Positions 10,985 to 22,516 of a DNA stretch of 64,000 bases are shown here, one piece after another. The translations under genes and the position numbers were made by a program. The notes beneath the pieces are model-generated. The model did not search any database, had not been told where the DNA came from, and worked only from the letters and a program-made list of their open reading frames with translations. How positions within the stretch are numbered: the stretch's first letter is position 1; each line of letters opens with the position of its first letter. Source of the DNA: Sorex araneus (Eukaryota > Chordata > Mammalia > Eulipotyphla > Soricidae); assembly GCF_027595985.1 (NCBI RefSeq), contig NC_073307.1:39879823-39943822 (forward strand), given 5' to 3'.

Positions 10985-11195
10985 TCCCAATCCAAGCAGC
11001 CTTGGAGGTCTCAGCCCCGGGTCCCACACACCTGGGTTCCTTTGCCAGTTCCTTCATCTGTGAGGCTCGTCCAAACATGTGGAGAGGGGCCTTGAGCATG
11101 GCTGTGGCTAGGCTCCGGAGGTCTTCGGCTGCCAGGAGCTCTGCTTGTGGTGGGGAGGGAAGCTGGAGCCCATCTCCTCCGAGGAGGCCCCGGGG
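10985..11195 (-). mobile_element. GC-rich module of the composite retroelement, inverted copy
   Basis: Read on the minus strand it gives GAGCTCCTGGCAGCC, then GCCACAGCCATGCTCAAGGC and GAGCCTCACAGATGAAGG, matching 12315-12455 and 12660-12780. Confidence 0.65.
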
Positions 11196-11299
11196 AAGAT
11201 AGCCAGGTGCACAGGCAAGAGACTCTCTGCCCATAGCAGTGTCCCATAGCAGTTAGAAAAAATTCTAATGGTTTTCCATCGTCTACGTTAGGAGTTAGA

Positions 11300-11490
11300 G
11301 GCTGTAAGTACAGGGGGTCATTGTGCTTGCCTTGCTTCCAGGCAATTCTCTTTTATCCCCAACACCACATACATTCCCCTAAGCACTGTGGTTGGGGGGT
11401 TGGAGTGGAAGATGCAAATGAAGGTCATGCCACAGCACAGAGCCAAGAATAGCCCCTGAGCACCACTGGGTTTGACCCAATAATAGTCAA
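11300..11490 (+). repeat. Diverged SOR-a SINE
   Basis: TGTGCTTGCCTTGCTTCCAGGC, CCCCAACACCACATACATTCC, GCCAAGAATAGCCCCTGAGC and GGGTTTGACCCAATAATA. Confidence 0.65.
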
Positions 11491-11554
11491 TAATAGTAAG
11501 GACAACAAGAACAAGAATAACAAAATTATAATATTTACTATACGCAAAGTACAA

Positions 11555-12280
11555 TTATCCCTCAAGTTCCAGTTCTTGGGGCCCTCAGCAACAGAGCACT
11601 GGGCAAAGTAGGCCCTTGATTTCCATTCCCCTTTCTGCCCCTGCAGAAGCTCTCAAGTCCCCGAGAGCAGAACTCTTTGGTGCAGTAATAAATCCCCAAA
11701 ATTTATGAAAGACTTGCAGGCTCCGGATAAGTGTTTGCCGTAAAAAGGCTTAATCGCAATAGATTCCAACGTCCTGTCTATTACATGCAGGCACCCAACT
11801 TACACTACAAGATTGTAATCAGAGGACACACTCACCTAAAAGGGCCTCATCTTCTTTCCTTCCTCCCCTTTCCAGTGGCTGAAATCTCTCCATAAATGAC
11901 ACCAAAAAGCCAACATCAGCTGTCCTTGCTCACGCCTCATTACCATCTGATTTATGCAAAGGCACCTTGTCTCATAAACTCAAAGACTTTCCAAAAACAA
12001 AAACAAAGAGACTTCCTATTGCCTGTAGAATTGCCATCCTTTTCCTTCTCGGCAGAATTTGATTTTGACCCATCTGTGGCATTTCCATGGAAACAAACAA
12101 AAACCAATTTCCTACTTTGCTTGGGCTTGTTGAAGATCCAAGGTCCAGCTTGGGTCCAGGAAACCAACAGGGAAGGAGGCCAGAAACGGGGTTCAGCAAT
12201 TGAGCACTCCCCTTCACTGAGTTCCGTTCCTTGTGCTATCTGTCCTTTCCCTCCCTCCAGATACCACCTGGACTAACCAC
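11555..12280. other. Intergenic, no gene seen
   Basis: Unique-looking sequence. The longest ORF (11896-12276, plus) has no recognisable domain and overlaps minus-strand ORFs of similar length. Confidence 0.4.
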
Positions 12281-12284
12281 TGAG

Positions 12285-12800
12285 CCAAACATCACTGGGA
12301 GGCATTTTCACATGGGGCACCCCAGAGCAGGCGCAGGTAAGAGCCCTCCCCACCCCAAAGGACCCAGCTCTGGCAGCCAAAACCCTCCACAACCCAACCA
12401 CCGCCATGCTCAAGGCCACTCCCCATGCGCTTGGGCCAAGCCTCATGCATGAGTAAAGTCCTGTGGAACCCAGGTAATGTGGAACTCTGTGACCTTGGAC
12501 TCTGGGCTTAACGGGACCAGGAGAGGAGATCCTCTGCCCGCTTTCCCCAGTCCAGATCACATGGCTGCTTCTCCTGAAAGGGAGCATAACACGAGGCCCC
12601 CATAACCATGCCACCAGACTCCCCGCCAGGCTGTTTCACATGGGGCACCCCAGAGGGGGGCAGGTAAGAGCCCTCCCCACCCCAAGGGGCCTAGCTCTCT
12701 CAGCCAAAAGCCTCCACAAGCCAACCACCGCCACACACAAGGCCACTCCTCACATGCTTGGGCTGAGCCTTACATATGAATAAACATATTCCTGGATAAT
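12285..12800 (+). mobile_element. Tandemly repeated GC-rich module, composite retroelement (copy 2)
   Basis: Two modules about 345 bp apart each read CACATGGGGCACCCCAGAG, CAGGTAAGAGCCCTCCCCACC, CAACCACCGCC and end near CATGAGTAAA or ATGAATAAAC. The 12810-13265 3' module follows directly, in the same order as the copy at 39912-40626. Confidence 0.75.
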
Positions 12801-12809
12801 GGAGCTGCT

Positions 12810-13265
12810 TTTGTGGCCATGCAACACATCAAAAACATTCCCTATCCATCCTCCGTAATTACCACATTACAATTGATGGGGTTCAGATAGTAGGCAACAA
12901 ATCATAGGGTGAAATATATATACATGCATATATGCATATTTTCAGATATATATTTACCAAAGCTCACATCACCCAAACTTTAACAACATCTTAGTGATAT
13001 CCTATAGAATGTCTTAATGGGTCCTGCCAAAACAGAACAACCTTCACACTGTTTCCTGTATGAACATTTTTATGTAAATATGTTCAGCAGTTCTTCATAA
13101 CAGACAATATGAAATATATCATTTCAGTTGTGTTTTGAGACGGGGGGTGGGGTTTGGGATGGAAACATCCAAAATTTGGTGGTGGGAAGGTGTAATGGTG
13201 GTGGGATTAGTGTTTGAATATTGAATGTAATCAAACATTGTGAACTAACTTATAAAATTTAATAA
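12810..13265 (+). mobile_element. 3' module of the composite retroelement (copy 2)
   Basis: Has GTCTTAATGGGTCCTGCC, GTTCTTCATAACAGACAATA, AAATTTGGTGGTGGGAAGG, GTGTTTGAATATTGAATGTAA and ends CTTATAAAATTTAATAATTT. It carries an extra AT-rich stretch (about 12915-12965) compared with the other copies. Confidence 0.75.
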
Positions 13266-13467
13266 TTTTATTAAAATTTAAAAATAATAAATAATAATCA
13301 AAAAGTAGTGTGGAGTTCATGCCCAATTAAATCAGCTTAATCAATGGCTGAATAAATAGCAGTGCTCCTACATTATATATATAAAAAATAAAGCGTATCA
13401 CTGAGAGTAGACTGGGGTGGGCAGAGGTGGGTGGCCATCACTAGGGGTGTCCTCTTTAAAATTAAAG

Positions 13468-13671
13468 CAAGGGCTGAAGCGATAGCACAGCAGGTAGGGC
13501 ATTTGCCTTGCACGCAGCCAACCCCAGTTCTAATCCCATATGGTCCCCTGAGCACCGCCAGGGGTAATTCCTGAGTGAAGAGCCAGGAGTAACCCCTGTG
13601 CATCGCCGGGTGTGACCCAAAAAAAACAAAAAAATTAAAAAATAATAATAATAAAAATAAAAATAAAGCAA
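13468..13671 (+). repeat. SOR-a SINE, well preserved
   Basis: AAGGGCTGAAGCGATAGCAC head, CCCCAGTTCTAATCCC B box with changes, GGTGTGACCCAAAAAAAAC end, then a TAA/AAT-rich tail. Confidence 0.92.
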
Positions 13672-15030
13672 GGCATTGGAAGTGGTTAAGGTTGGATCAG
13701 AAAAGCCATTAGAGGTTCTGATTTAGAAAATCCAGTTAGCCACTTGGAAAGGGGAAGAGGGAAGAAGCAATGCGAAGCAAAGGAAGCCTTAATCAGTTGC
13801 AAGTCTGACCAGAACGCACACATCAGAAGCCCCAAACAGATTATTCCCACTCGGCTCCTCCACTGGACAGAAAGAGCCAGTCACAGATGCCCTGGCCAAG
13901 TGCCTTCTTTGCTTGGGGACTGCCTAGGGGGAGGGGGGGGAATGTGGACCCAGATCCAAAGCCTTTGGAGGTTCTAAAGAGATCAAACTCGTCCTTAGAG
14001 GGAGAGGTGAGCCACAGAACTGCAAGGACATTGGAATGGAATTCCTGCCAGCAGACCTTCCCTCCCCCCTCTGCCTCCAGCTTCTCACTAAAAGGAGGAA
14101 GAAAAACCCTCCTGGGAGTTCCAGTTTTGGATGCTCCTATAAATTACCTACCTGAATGCTTTCCAGGACGTGAGTCCCCAGATAAGAATAAATTAGGTGT
14201 CTGGGGAGATGAATTCATAAACCCAGGCTCCAGTGCTCTACTTGGTGAAGGCAACGCTTGGGAGCAATGCCATTGTCAAGGAGGCAAAGCCCCCAAGTTA
14301 CGAGGAAATGTTGGGAGAGATGATGTGAATCACTGCTAGCTAAACTGGAGATAATGGGCTCAGCGGGTCTTTGTTTAGAGGGCTGACGCCTGGGGCTTAG
14401 GACCCAGCCTTTTAATAGCAGTTTGCTACAAAGAAATGATAGTTTTCCTACTTCTAGAGGCAGAACCTAGAAATTCTGGGAGCTGTCTCTGAACTTCACA
14501 TTCCTCCTTTACAAAAGGGGGAGGGGAGTTTGTGCCTCGCTGCAAAAATGAACTGACCAACAGGGTTTCATGCATAGGGGAGCAGTTGGTAGAGAAGCTG
14601 AAAGAGGAACAAGAGAGTACGCGCCCCTGGAGTTAGCAGCAAAAAGAATCAATACGCCTTCAGGCTGCAGAATACAGCAGGAGGTGGCATTGGTGGGTTC
14701 AGGAGCACCCATCAGTCAGAGGAGACCCAATCCAGGACAAACCTCTCCAGGAGGGGTAAGCCCTGGAGTCAGGTCAGCTGCTGGAGAGAATTAGCAGAGG
14801 CAGAGAAACAGGGATTCTGCTACCTCCCCCCATCTCTTAGCGGTGCCGCCAGCAGCAGAGAACCAAGGGATTTAGGAAAAAGCAGCCGGCACAGTCAGCC
14901 CCCAGGGAATGGAGCCCAAACTCAAGCTTTTTTCTGCTGTAATCTGATAACCCAAGGGAAGCTGTGGAGACCATTCTTAAGGTCTTTTTTTACTTATCCT
15001 AGCTAACAAGAATCTTGGGGGTATTTTTAA
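13672..15030. other. Intergenic, no gene seen
   Basis: Unique-looking sequence. An open frame at 13887-14339 has no domain, no splice structure and a low-complexity start; I do not call it a gene. Confidence 0.45.
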
Positions 15031-15035
15031 ATAAA

Positions 15036-15270
15036 TACAGCAGGTGGGGTGTTTGCCTTGCACGCAGAAGACCCAGTTAGATTCCTCTGTCCCTCTTGGA
15101 GAGCCCAGCAAGCTACCCAGAGTATCCCACTCACATGGCAGAGCCTGGCAAGCTCCTCGTGGCATATTCGATATGCCAAAAACAGTAACAAGAAGTCTCA
15201 CAATGAAGACGTTACTGGTGCCCGCTCGAGCAAATCAATGAGCAGTGGGACAACAGTGCTACAGTGCTAT
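15036..15270 (+). repeat. SOR-b SINE
   Basis: Head truncated (starts ATACAGCAGGTGGGGTG); exact palindrome GGCATATTCGATATGCC near 15162-15178; ends ACAGTGCTACAGTGCTAT. Confidence 0.93.
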
Positions 15271-15309
15271 AGATATATAGACATAGGTGATGTTATTTTT
15301 AATAACCTT

Positions 15310-15775
15310 GAATTACACACTTACAAAATTATTCATTATTAAGCTTCAGGCATACAATTTCCAACAAAATCCCTTCACGAGTGTTCACTTTGCTCCACTA
15401 AAGTTCCCAGATTCCCTCCCATCCTTTAGCCTGACTCTAAGGCAGACATTTCCCCCTCCCCCATTGTCCTCGTGTTCCCCTCCTAATCTACCCTCCTATC
15501 TTCACCACCATCTCCAACCTCAGGGTCAAGCTTTGCTACTGAAGAAGAGTGCTCCTGTTCTTCTTCTTTTCTATTGCCTTTTGGGCTTTGTTATCCCCTT
15601 ACAAAGTTTCTTTATGTCCCACTTATATTAGAGATGATTCTGTGTCCACCCCTCTCCCTCTAACTAACTTCACTCAGCATGATATTCTCCACGTAGCAAG
15701 ACATTGCTCAGCTTTATCTTTTCTGAATAGTATTTCCCTGCGTATATGTTCTGTTGTTGGGTTCTCTTAACCAGT
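15310..15775 (-). mobile_element. L1 3' region, antisense
   Basis: ACAATTTCCAACAAAATCCCTTC, then a CT-rich 3' UTR region and TTCACTCAGCATGATATTCTCC, the reverse of the L1 ORF2-end sequence seen at 3760-3780. Confidence 0.65.
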
Positions 15776-15794
15776 TTAGTGTAAAGACAGCCTA

Positions 15795-15900
15795 TAGCAC
15801 TGTCATCCTGGTGTTCATTGATTTGCTCGAGCAGGCACCAGTAATATCGCCATTGTGAGACTTGTTGCTATTTTGGGCATATCGAATAATAATAATAATA
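15795..15900 (-). repeat. SOR-b SINE fragment ending in (AAT)n
   Basis: Tail half only (GATTTGCTCGAGCAGGCACC, GAGACTTGTTGC, GGGCATATCGAAT), broken in the palindrome and continued by (TAA)n. The LTR-like element starts right after. Confidence 0.85.
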
Positions 15901-15916
15901 GTGCTAGTGAGGGCAG

Positions 15917-16432
15917 ATCCAGTTGATGTCAGCAGCAAGACAGGAAAGGCCCCCATGGCAATGGAATTCCTTGGGACATAACAAAACCACTAGCCCTAAA
16001 GCTGTCGGGACCCACCTTTCTGGGACATAGGAACTAAGGCTTGATAAGACTTCACCTGGTGCCAACAGACCCAGAAAATCCTGGACCCCTACCCTCCCAG
16101 AGAAGTTCCGGCTGAAACAAAGGCCAGGAAAGGAACTCAACAACCATCAACCACTCCCAACTCTACCCCTTGGCATAGCAACAGACTCTTACCTAACTAG
16201 AAAGCCCCACCTGGGGCAGCTTGGGGGGAACCTTATCACAGGCAACTTGAACAAAGGAAGAGTGTTCATATGCTCCCCGAGCTCATTTGCTGCTTGTGCC
16301 TACATGGCAAGAACATGCATGTGGTACCGAAACACATGTGCTGCTTGCATGTCCCCTCTTGAGAGGTGTACAGCGCTCGCTCTCCAATCTTTCTCTGTCT
16401 CTCTGTCTCTGTCTCTCTTCTGTCTCTCTGTC

Positions 16433-16504
<72 letters not shown>

Positions 16505-16741
16505 ACTCACCCCCTGCCCTGTTCATTCTTCTACCTCCTTCCCTTTCCTCAAAAATTCTTCATATAAAATCTGGTTTTATTCACTGCCCATCTGCTCCTG
16601 AAATTCTTTTCTGTGAGAAAACAAAGGACCCAGAAGTCCAGGAAAAGGCCCAGGACAATTTCTCACTCCAGCCTGAGTCCACAACTCCCCAAGAAATCGG
16701 GTGGTAAGGATTAACTCCTGTACTGAGGACAAGAAGACCCT
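15917..16741 (+). mobile_element. LTR-like dispersed repeat, copy 1
   Basis: Aligns colinearly with the reverse complement of 22764-23495: CCATGGCAATGGAATTCC, CAACCATCAACCACTC, CAACTTGAACAAAGGAAG, CCTCTTGAGAGGTGTAC, CTGCTCCTGAAATTC, ATTAACTCCTGTACTGAGG. An A(T/A)TAAA-like signal at about 16561 followed by a 170-bp end suggests a solo LTR of an old retrovirus-like element. No gag, pol or env is present, and clear TG...CA ends are not visible. Confidence 0.6.
16390..16510. repeat. (TC)n/(TCTG)n microsatellite inside the LTR-like element
   Basis: Compound CT, CTGT and CT arrays. The sister copy near 22980-23030 is only mildly CT-rich, so the expansion is specific to this copy. Confidence 0.96.
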
Positions 16742-16744
16742 AAG

Positions 16745-19700
16745 TATGACTTGATAGTTATCTAGTAGGGCTGGTGGATTTGTGGTTCATGCTGTGAAGG
16801 GGCTCATTGCAGATTTTACCAGTCCTAAGCTTCCCGGCCAACTCCAGGGTGACAAAGGTGGATCAGGAGAAAGTGGCCATCTCATCTCTCTCCTCTCCAC
16901 TTCACATAAGCCAACTGTGTGTGTGAGAGAGGGGGTGGGGGAAGGGGTATTGACTTCACATTGATGACTGGCACATAAATAAGGAGCCTGACTCAAATAT
17001 AGGGCAGATACGTATCAAGGCATGAGTCACACTCAGAATCTCTTTATTTATCAAATGGCCCCAGTATAATTTTAACGCCGTGAAAATAGCTCAAAATTAT
17101 ATAATTAATAAAACCCATTGCTGTCACATCTGCTCGCATAATTTCTGGCAGCTGCCACCTCTTCAAAGGGAGTTAATTTAGGGGTGTGCCCTGGTTTGGA
17201 CTTTTTTTTAATATAACTAAAAGTTTCGGGCTGCCAGGAGAGTCCTCAGTTTCTGAAGCTGCTTTGGAGGCCTCATACTCCATGTGGCCCAGAAGCAAGA
17301 CGGGCTCTCACAGCAATCTGGGTCAATTTACAGCACACAACTTGCTGGGGAAAACTGAGAGGAGAAATCACCTGGAGAAAAGGCTCTGGGAAGAGACAAG
17401 AGAGGGGAGGCATCTGTCCCAGGGGGCCAATACCCACCCCTGCCTGCCTGTGCACCCTCTGGGATTCCTGCTGAGAAATTTCCTGCAGCCAGTTCTCCCG
17501 GACATGCCAGTGATGCTGGCAGAACCCAGCACTGCTGAGAACTCCGAGAGTGCAGCTCCCTATGTCGCCCTCCTGAACCCAGCTCCTGGCCCATGCTGGT
17601 GACCCTGGTTCCGCGCTGACACTGTTTCTGGGCTCTGCAGGTCCACCAGGGGAGCCAAGAGGCGCCACTGAAGCCCCACTCCCATTCTGCCTTGTGGAAG
17701 CAGCTTCTTTACTGTCTTGAGTGAATTTCCAGCCAGGCACATGAGCCCAGAGCCGTGTGTTTTGTTTTGTTTTGTTTTGTTTTGTTTTGTTTTGTTTAAC
17801 TCCGGAACACGTATAAGGAAGCCCCTGTCTGGTCCTTCAGATTTTGATGCTCTTCATTCAGGGCTCAGCCCTGGTGGACAGGGTCACAGAAAGAGAGTTG
17901 GGCTACCAGGGTGTGGGGAAGTAAAGCAGGTGAAGACCCGACTGCAGCCTAAGCTCAATAAGACCCCACACTTGGCAGGGAAGAAAGACATGAGCAACAC
18001 ATTCAGTCATGTCTTACAAACTGTTTCCTCCTCCATCTCTTGAAAGGTATCACGTAAAGAATGAAAAAGAAGAAGAAAAGAAGAAGCAATGCATAAAACC
18101 CACTGGGGAAAAAAAAAGTGAGAGGGATTTCTTCTTAACCGGGACACGTTTGTTTAAGGTGACCTAAGGGTCTAGCTTGTTTACATTTAACATTTTAATA
18201 GTCACAAAGTTCAAGCTGGGGAGCAGGAATTGTGAGCTCTTTACCTAGAAGCTACTGATTATCTTTCAGTGACCTTTTCCCCTGGCGCAGCTATTCAAGG
18301 AGGCTGGTTTAGGAGGTCAAACTCTGATCTTTCCCCTGAACCCACACAAGAGGACTGAGAATTAACTCCATAAAAAGGCAATGACACAGAGAAGCCCAGC
18401 CACCTGCCTTGGGAGAGCTTGAAGGACAGAGAGTGAGACTGACAATAACAGGAGATCAAATTTCCTGTAAAGAGGACAGAGGTGGCTGCTCCTTCCTCAT
18501 ACAGGTAATTTCTCTCTGCCTTTATTCCCTTGTGCTCCTCACCTTCCCTTTTCCCTGCTGGATGCAGATAATTAACAAGTGCTCCTAGCGGGAGGACCTG
18601 GTAATCATTCCTGTAATATCTTTGCAGTCCTCTGTATTAATAAGAATCTGGGGTTTTCTAAGCCAGTTCAACATCTGAGCCCAAGAACAGAAGACTTACT
18701 TACACTTACTGTCATAGTCGATGGCCTTTCCATCATTAAATGTGTTTTCTTTGATCTTGTGCTGCTATTTAAATAGTCCAATTCCACAGAAAACTGCCCC
18801 CTTGGAGAAAGGCCTGTGATTTCCCACATGAAGGGCAAAGGAACACTCCAAAGCACTTGCGCCCAAAGAGAGCCAAGTCTTAGCATGCCACAGAATGGAA
18901 AACAGGGCCAGATGTCCCCTTTAACAGGACAGATCCTCCAGACCCAAGGAGCTCCCAGTGAAGGGAAAGATGGCACCAAAAAGCCCCTTAGCACTAGTTA
19001 CAGTATTGGAGAAGAAATGAAAATGACGTCACTTCCGGGTGGAAGGAAGGAACCTGGGATGTCAGGCCCAGTGTTCCTATGCAAGCTCTACAATAGATAT
19101 CCTCTGCTACTGGACCTGGCAGGGAGGCTCGAAGAGACAAATACAGTGCCTGATCGCATGTCAGACCTACCAAATAAGAGTATCTGAGGGCAAGAGCAAG
19201 GCACTGGGAAGTTGAAACATCTCAACTCTAAGGTAACAGGGAGGACAAGAAATTCTACACCCCAAAACCCCAACCTGCCCAAGCTGCCAGATTGGATGTA
19301 CTCCCCACAACATCGAACTCTTTGGAAACCCACTTTTCCTGGAAACTCACTTCTCTGTTTCTCAGAGATGTTTCTCAGAGATGACTGTTCTCATCTCTAA
19401 GGGTCTCTTTGCACCAAGGTTCCGCCTGCCTTTCTGCAGCACCCACTATGTTGTCCTGGCTGTGTCCAGTGGACCATGGATGGCTACACAGACAGACACA
19501 CTGAATTCAGGAGTAATGCACACCTAGACAACTGCTGTGAAAGCACAATTGAGAGGCTGAGGTGAAATCTAGGACCAAACTGAACAGAGTGAGCTCTAAC
19601 GGTTAAGCCACATCCTCACTTTTCCCGGGGCCCAAGAAACAAGTGCTAAGAGGATGGGCTAGGACATTTGCTGCATCACACCTTCTGGCAACAGGTCAGG

Positions 19701-19830
19701 GATGGAGGACTGGTGGGCCGTGACCCAAGGGGAGGCATCATGGGACCTGGCTTTGCCCAGCTAGGTTCAGGGAGGCATGAGCTCCAGAAAAATGGTGCTC
19801 AGGGGGCCTGCCAGAAGTAACAAGTTAAGG
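16745..19830. other. Intergenic, no gene seen
   Basis: Mostly unique-looking sequence. ORFs at 17186-17602 (plus) and 17273-17740 (minus) overlap on opposite strands in GC-rich DNA and have no family features. Confidence 0.4.
17758..17797. repeat. (TTTTG)n microsatellite
   Basis: Eight perfect pentamers. Confidence 0.96.
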
Positions 19831-19834
19831 TGGC

Positions 19835-20060
19835 CACCATTTGCAATACAGACACTGAGAGGCCAGCATGAGAGAGAAAGTAAGAAGGAAAGTGCCTGCC
19901 ACAGAGGCAGGGAATGGGGGTAGGGGGTGGGTGGGAGGGATACTGGAACATTGGTGGGGGGAAAAGTAAACTGGTAGACGGATGAACATTGTATGACTGA
20001 AACCCAATCATGAAAGCTTTGTAACTGTATCTCATGGTGATTCAATAAAAAAAAAAAAAT
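19835..20060 (+). mobile_element. L1 3' end
   Basis: CTGCCACAGAGGCAGGGAATG, GGATACTGGAACATTGGTGG, CATGAAAGCTTTGTAACTG, GGTGATTCAATAAA and an A tail of about 13. No convincing target duplication. Confidence 0.85.
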
Positions 20061-20064
20061 TTAA

Positions 20065-20600
20065 GTGACTATGGTTTCAGAGGAAAGCAGTAAAGCATGC
20101 ACTCTGGGACAGGAATCTTACTTTCCAATAAAGAATTGCTAGGAAAAAAAACTGATGAAAAATAAAACAAAAGAGAGCAAAAAAGAAATGAGCATTTCAG
20201 GGCATTCCCCCATGCCAGGGTCTCAAGCCCAGAACTTCTGGGACTTCACGGGGAACTACAGGGAATATGTGTCCATAACATGAAAAGAGGAAACTTGGTC
20301 CTCAGCTTTGAAATTCCAGTAGGAACACATCAAATTCGATGGGAAAGAAATATCGAAATCAACTAAACTCAACAAACAAAAACAGTAACACAGAAGGCTC
20401 AATTAGCAACAAATAGCTTAGCAAATTCCTCGATAAGGACTTAACAACCCCTTAATCAAATATAACTATTCCCACATTTAAAAAATTGATTATTAATCCT
20501 TAATAATAACAATAGTTAACATTGACTTTAATATTGGAGCTTTATTTTCTAATCAATTTCAACTCTAGAACTGTATCAACAATTTTGGGTTTTGTCTATA
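20065..20600. other. AT-rich intergenic, nothing recognised
   Basis: A-rich unique-looking sequence with several TTAATAAT-type runs. Confidence 0.4.
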
Positions 20601-20606
20601 TTAAAA

Positions 20607-20860
20607 TAGCACTGTAGTACTGTTGTCCCGTTGTTCATCCATTTGCTCAAGCGGGCACCAGTAACATCTCCATTGTGAGACTTGTTGTTACTGTTTTTGG
20701 CATATCGAATATGCCACGGGGAGCTTGCCAGATTCTGCCACGTGGGTGGGATACTCTCAGTAGCTTGCCGGGGTCTCTGAGAGGGATGGAGGAATCAAAC
20801 CTGGTTCAGCCTCGTGCAAGGCAAATGCTCTACCCACTGTGCTATTGCTCCAGTCCCCTA
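20607..20860 (-). repeat. SOR-b SINE
   Basis: Complete antisense copy from GCACTGTAGTACTGTTGTCCC (tail) through GGCATATCGAATATGCCACGG to CACTGTGCTATTGCTCCAG (head). Confidence 0.94.
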
Positions 20861-20864
20861 TGTT

Positions 20865-21420
20865 TAATAATTAATTAAAATAAAAAATAATGAATTCAAT
20901 TTAACTATATTAAAATAAATTGAAAAAAATTTAAGAAAGAAATTAATTAAAAAAAAGCTAATAACAAATAAAAAATCCTAGAAGGGGTGGCAAGGGCATG
21001 AAGCTCTCAGAAGAGACAGCTTCCTCTTTTTTGCTAGCTTTGGCGAGATGTCTTCTGAGAAGATAAGGATAATTACACTCTTCATTTTTGGCACTGTTTA
21101 TTGGTCCACAGTAACCCCTCTCTTTTTTAGCCAATTACATTTTTTTAACCTATATGTATGTCTTTAAATCCCTACAGTGTACCAGTACTTCTCCCCGCAG
21201 AAGCAACAGTATATATCCTATTTCCATTGGAAGATTCTGTAGGAGTTCAGGAAATTAGTTTCCTCTATTGTACCACTCCCCGCTAGAGGTTACATCATCC
21301 TCTTATTAATTTGAGAGTCATTCTTTCTGTTCTACCTATTAGTCCCTTGTTGGTATTAGCCACTGCAATTATAGTCAATTAACATTCAGCTCTCTATAGT
21401 AACATTGCCCAGATATAATC
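20865..21420. other. AT-rich intergenic, nothing recognised
   Basis: Possibly more of the antisense L1 that is clear from 21420, but too diverged to call. Confidence 0.35.
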
Positions 21421-21850
21421 AAAACTAACTTTTTTCTTAGTGGATTTTACACTTAAAGTCTTAATAAATTCTTCCCCAACGTAAGGTCACAAAGAAATTC
21501 TCCTACATTTTTTTCTAGTAACTTTGTAGTTATAATTTTGAACTTCACCTTCATCTGGAATCCACCCCCATTTCTGATATTAGGACAAGATCAATCTTAC
21601 GTTCCCCCATCTTGTTAGCCTCTTGGTTCTACTGCATTTACCTCCCAGTCCTTCCTCTCCCTTTCCTTACAAAATTGTAGTGCTGCCATTATTTTTAACA
21701 TGAATTCTGCATCAGTATGAGTCTGTGGTTAGTCTCCCTATCCTGTTCTAGATCCACGGATCTATTTGTTGATCCTTGCATTAATGTTACAAAATTTTTC
21801 TCATTACTACAGTTTTGCAGTATGTCTTCCTATTTACCAGGGAATGTTAG
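21420..21850 (-). mobile_element. Old antisense L1 ORF2-region relic
   Basis: AAGGTCACAAAGAAATTCTCC, TCTAGTAACTTTGTAGTTAT and ATCTATTTGTTGATCCTTGC with TTACTACAGTTTTGCAGTATG are typical of antisense mammalian L1. Many indels. Confidence 0.75.
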
Positions 21851-21989
21851 CTTTTCACTCTTTTCCAAAATTGGCTTCCATGAAAAGTTCTGAGATCTAA
21901 CATACAACTAAGTGCTTAGAGTTAGCAAAACTATAATGTACACAGAAGAATTTGCTAAGAGGTCAGATCTTTTGTTATTTAAAAGAGTG

Positions 21990-22165
21990 ATTACTGAGTC
22001 TGGAGAGAGTGTGCAGGAAGCAAGGCCTTCATGTAGCCAAGCCCAGTTCCCTACCCGACGTTGCATATGGTCCCCTGAACCCTGTCAGGAATGATCCCTT
22101 AGCAGAGAGGCAAGAGTAAGCTCTGGCACTGCTGAGTGAGTCTCAAACCCAAACCCAATTTTTTA
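21990..22165 (+). repeat. Diverged SOR-a SINE
   Basis: TGAGTCTGGAGAGAGTGTGCAGG head, GCATATGGTCCCCTGAACCC body, CTGAGTGAGTCTCAAACCC end. Confidence 0.65.
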
Positions 22166-22515
22166 AATGAAAGATCATCAGAATTGGAAGACATTTTCCT
22201 GTATAAATGTCAGAATAATTGATATCAAATTCATCAAGAAAAATTCATCTAAGTGGTTTATTTTTTTAATTTGGATAGAGTTGAAATTAAATAATTTCTA
22301 AGTAATAACTCTCATCTTATATTTCTGAGGTCCCCACTGTGGCTTATGTGAGGCGGAGAGGGGAGAGACTGTCACTGTCTCCCGATCCGCCTCTGTCACC
22401 CTGGGACCCACTGGGAAGGCTAGGACTGATAAAGTCTGTGATGAGCCCCTGCAAAGCACAGGCCAGAGCCCCGCCAGCTCTACCAGGTGACCATTAAGCC
22501 ACACCTGATATCCAG
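22166..22515. other. Intergenic, nothing recognised
   Basis: Unique-looking sequence without ORF or repeat signal. Confidence 0.4.
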
Positions 22516-22516
22516 T

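Noticed and set aside
16266-16506. Arg/Glu-repeat frames on the minus strand
   Set aside because: They are translations of the (TC)n microsatellite.
16390-17797. Regularly spaced repeats as a possible CRISPR-like array
   Set aside because: They are simple microsatellites with no spacers, in a mammalian genome.
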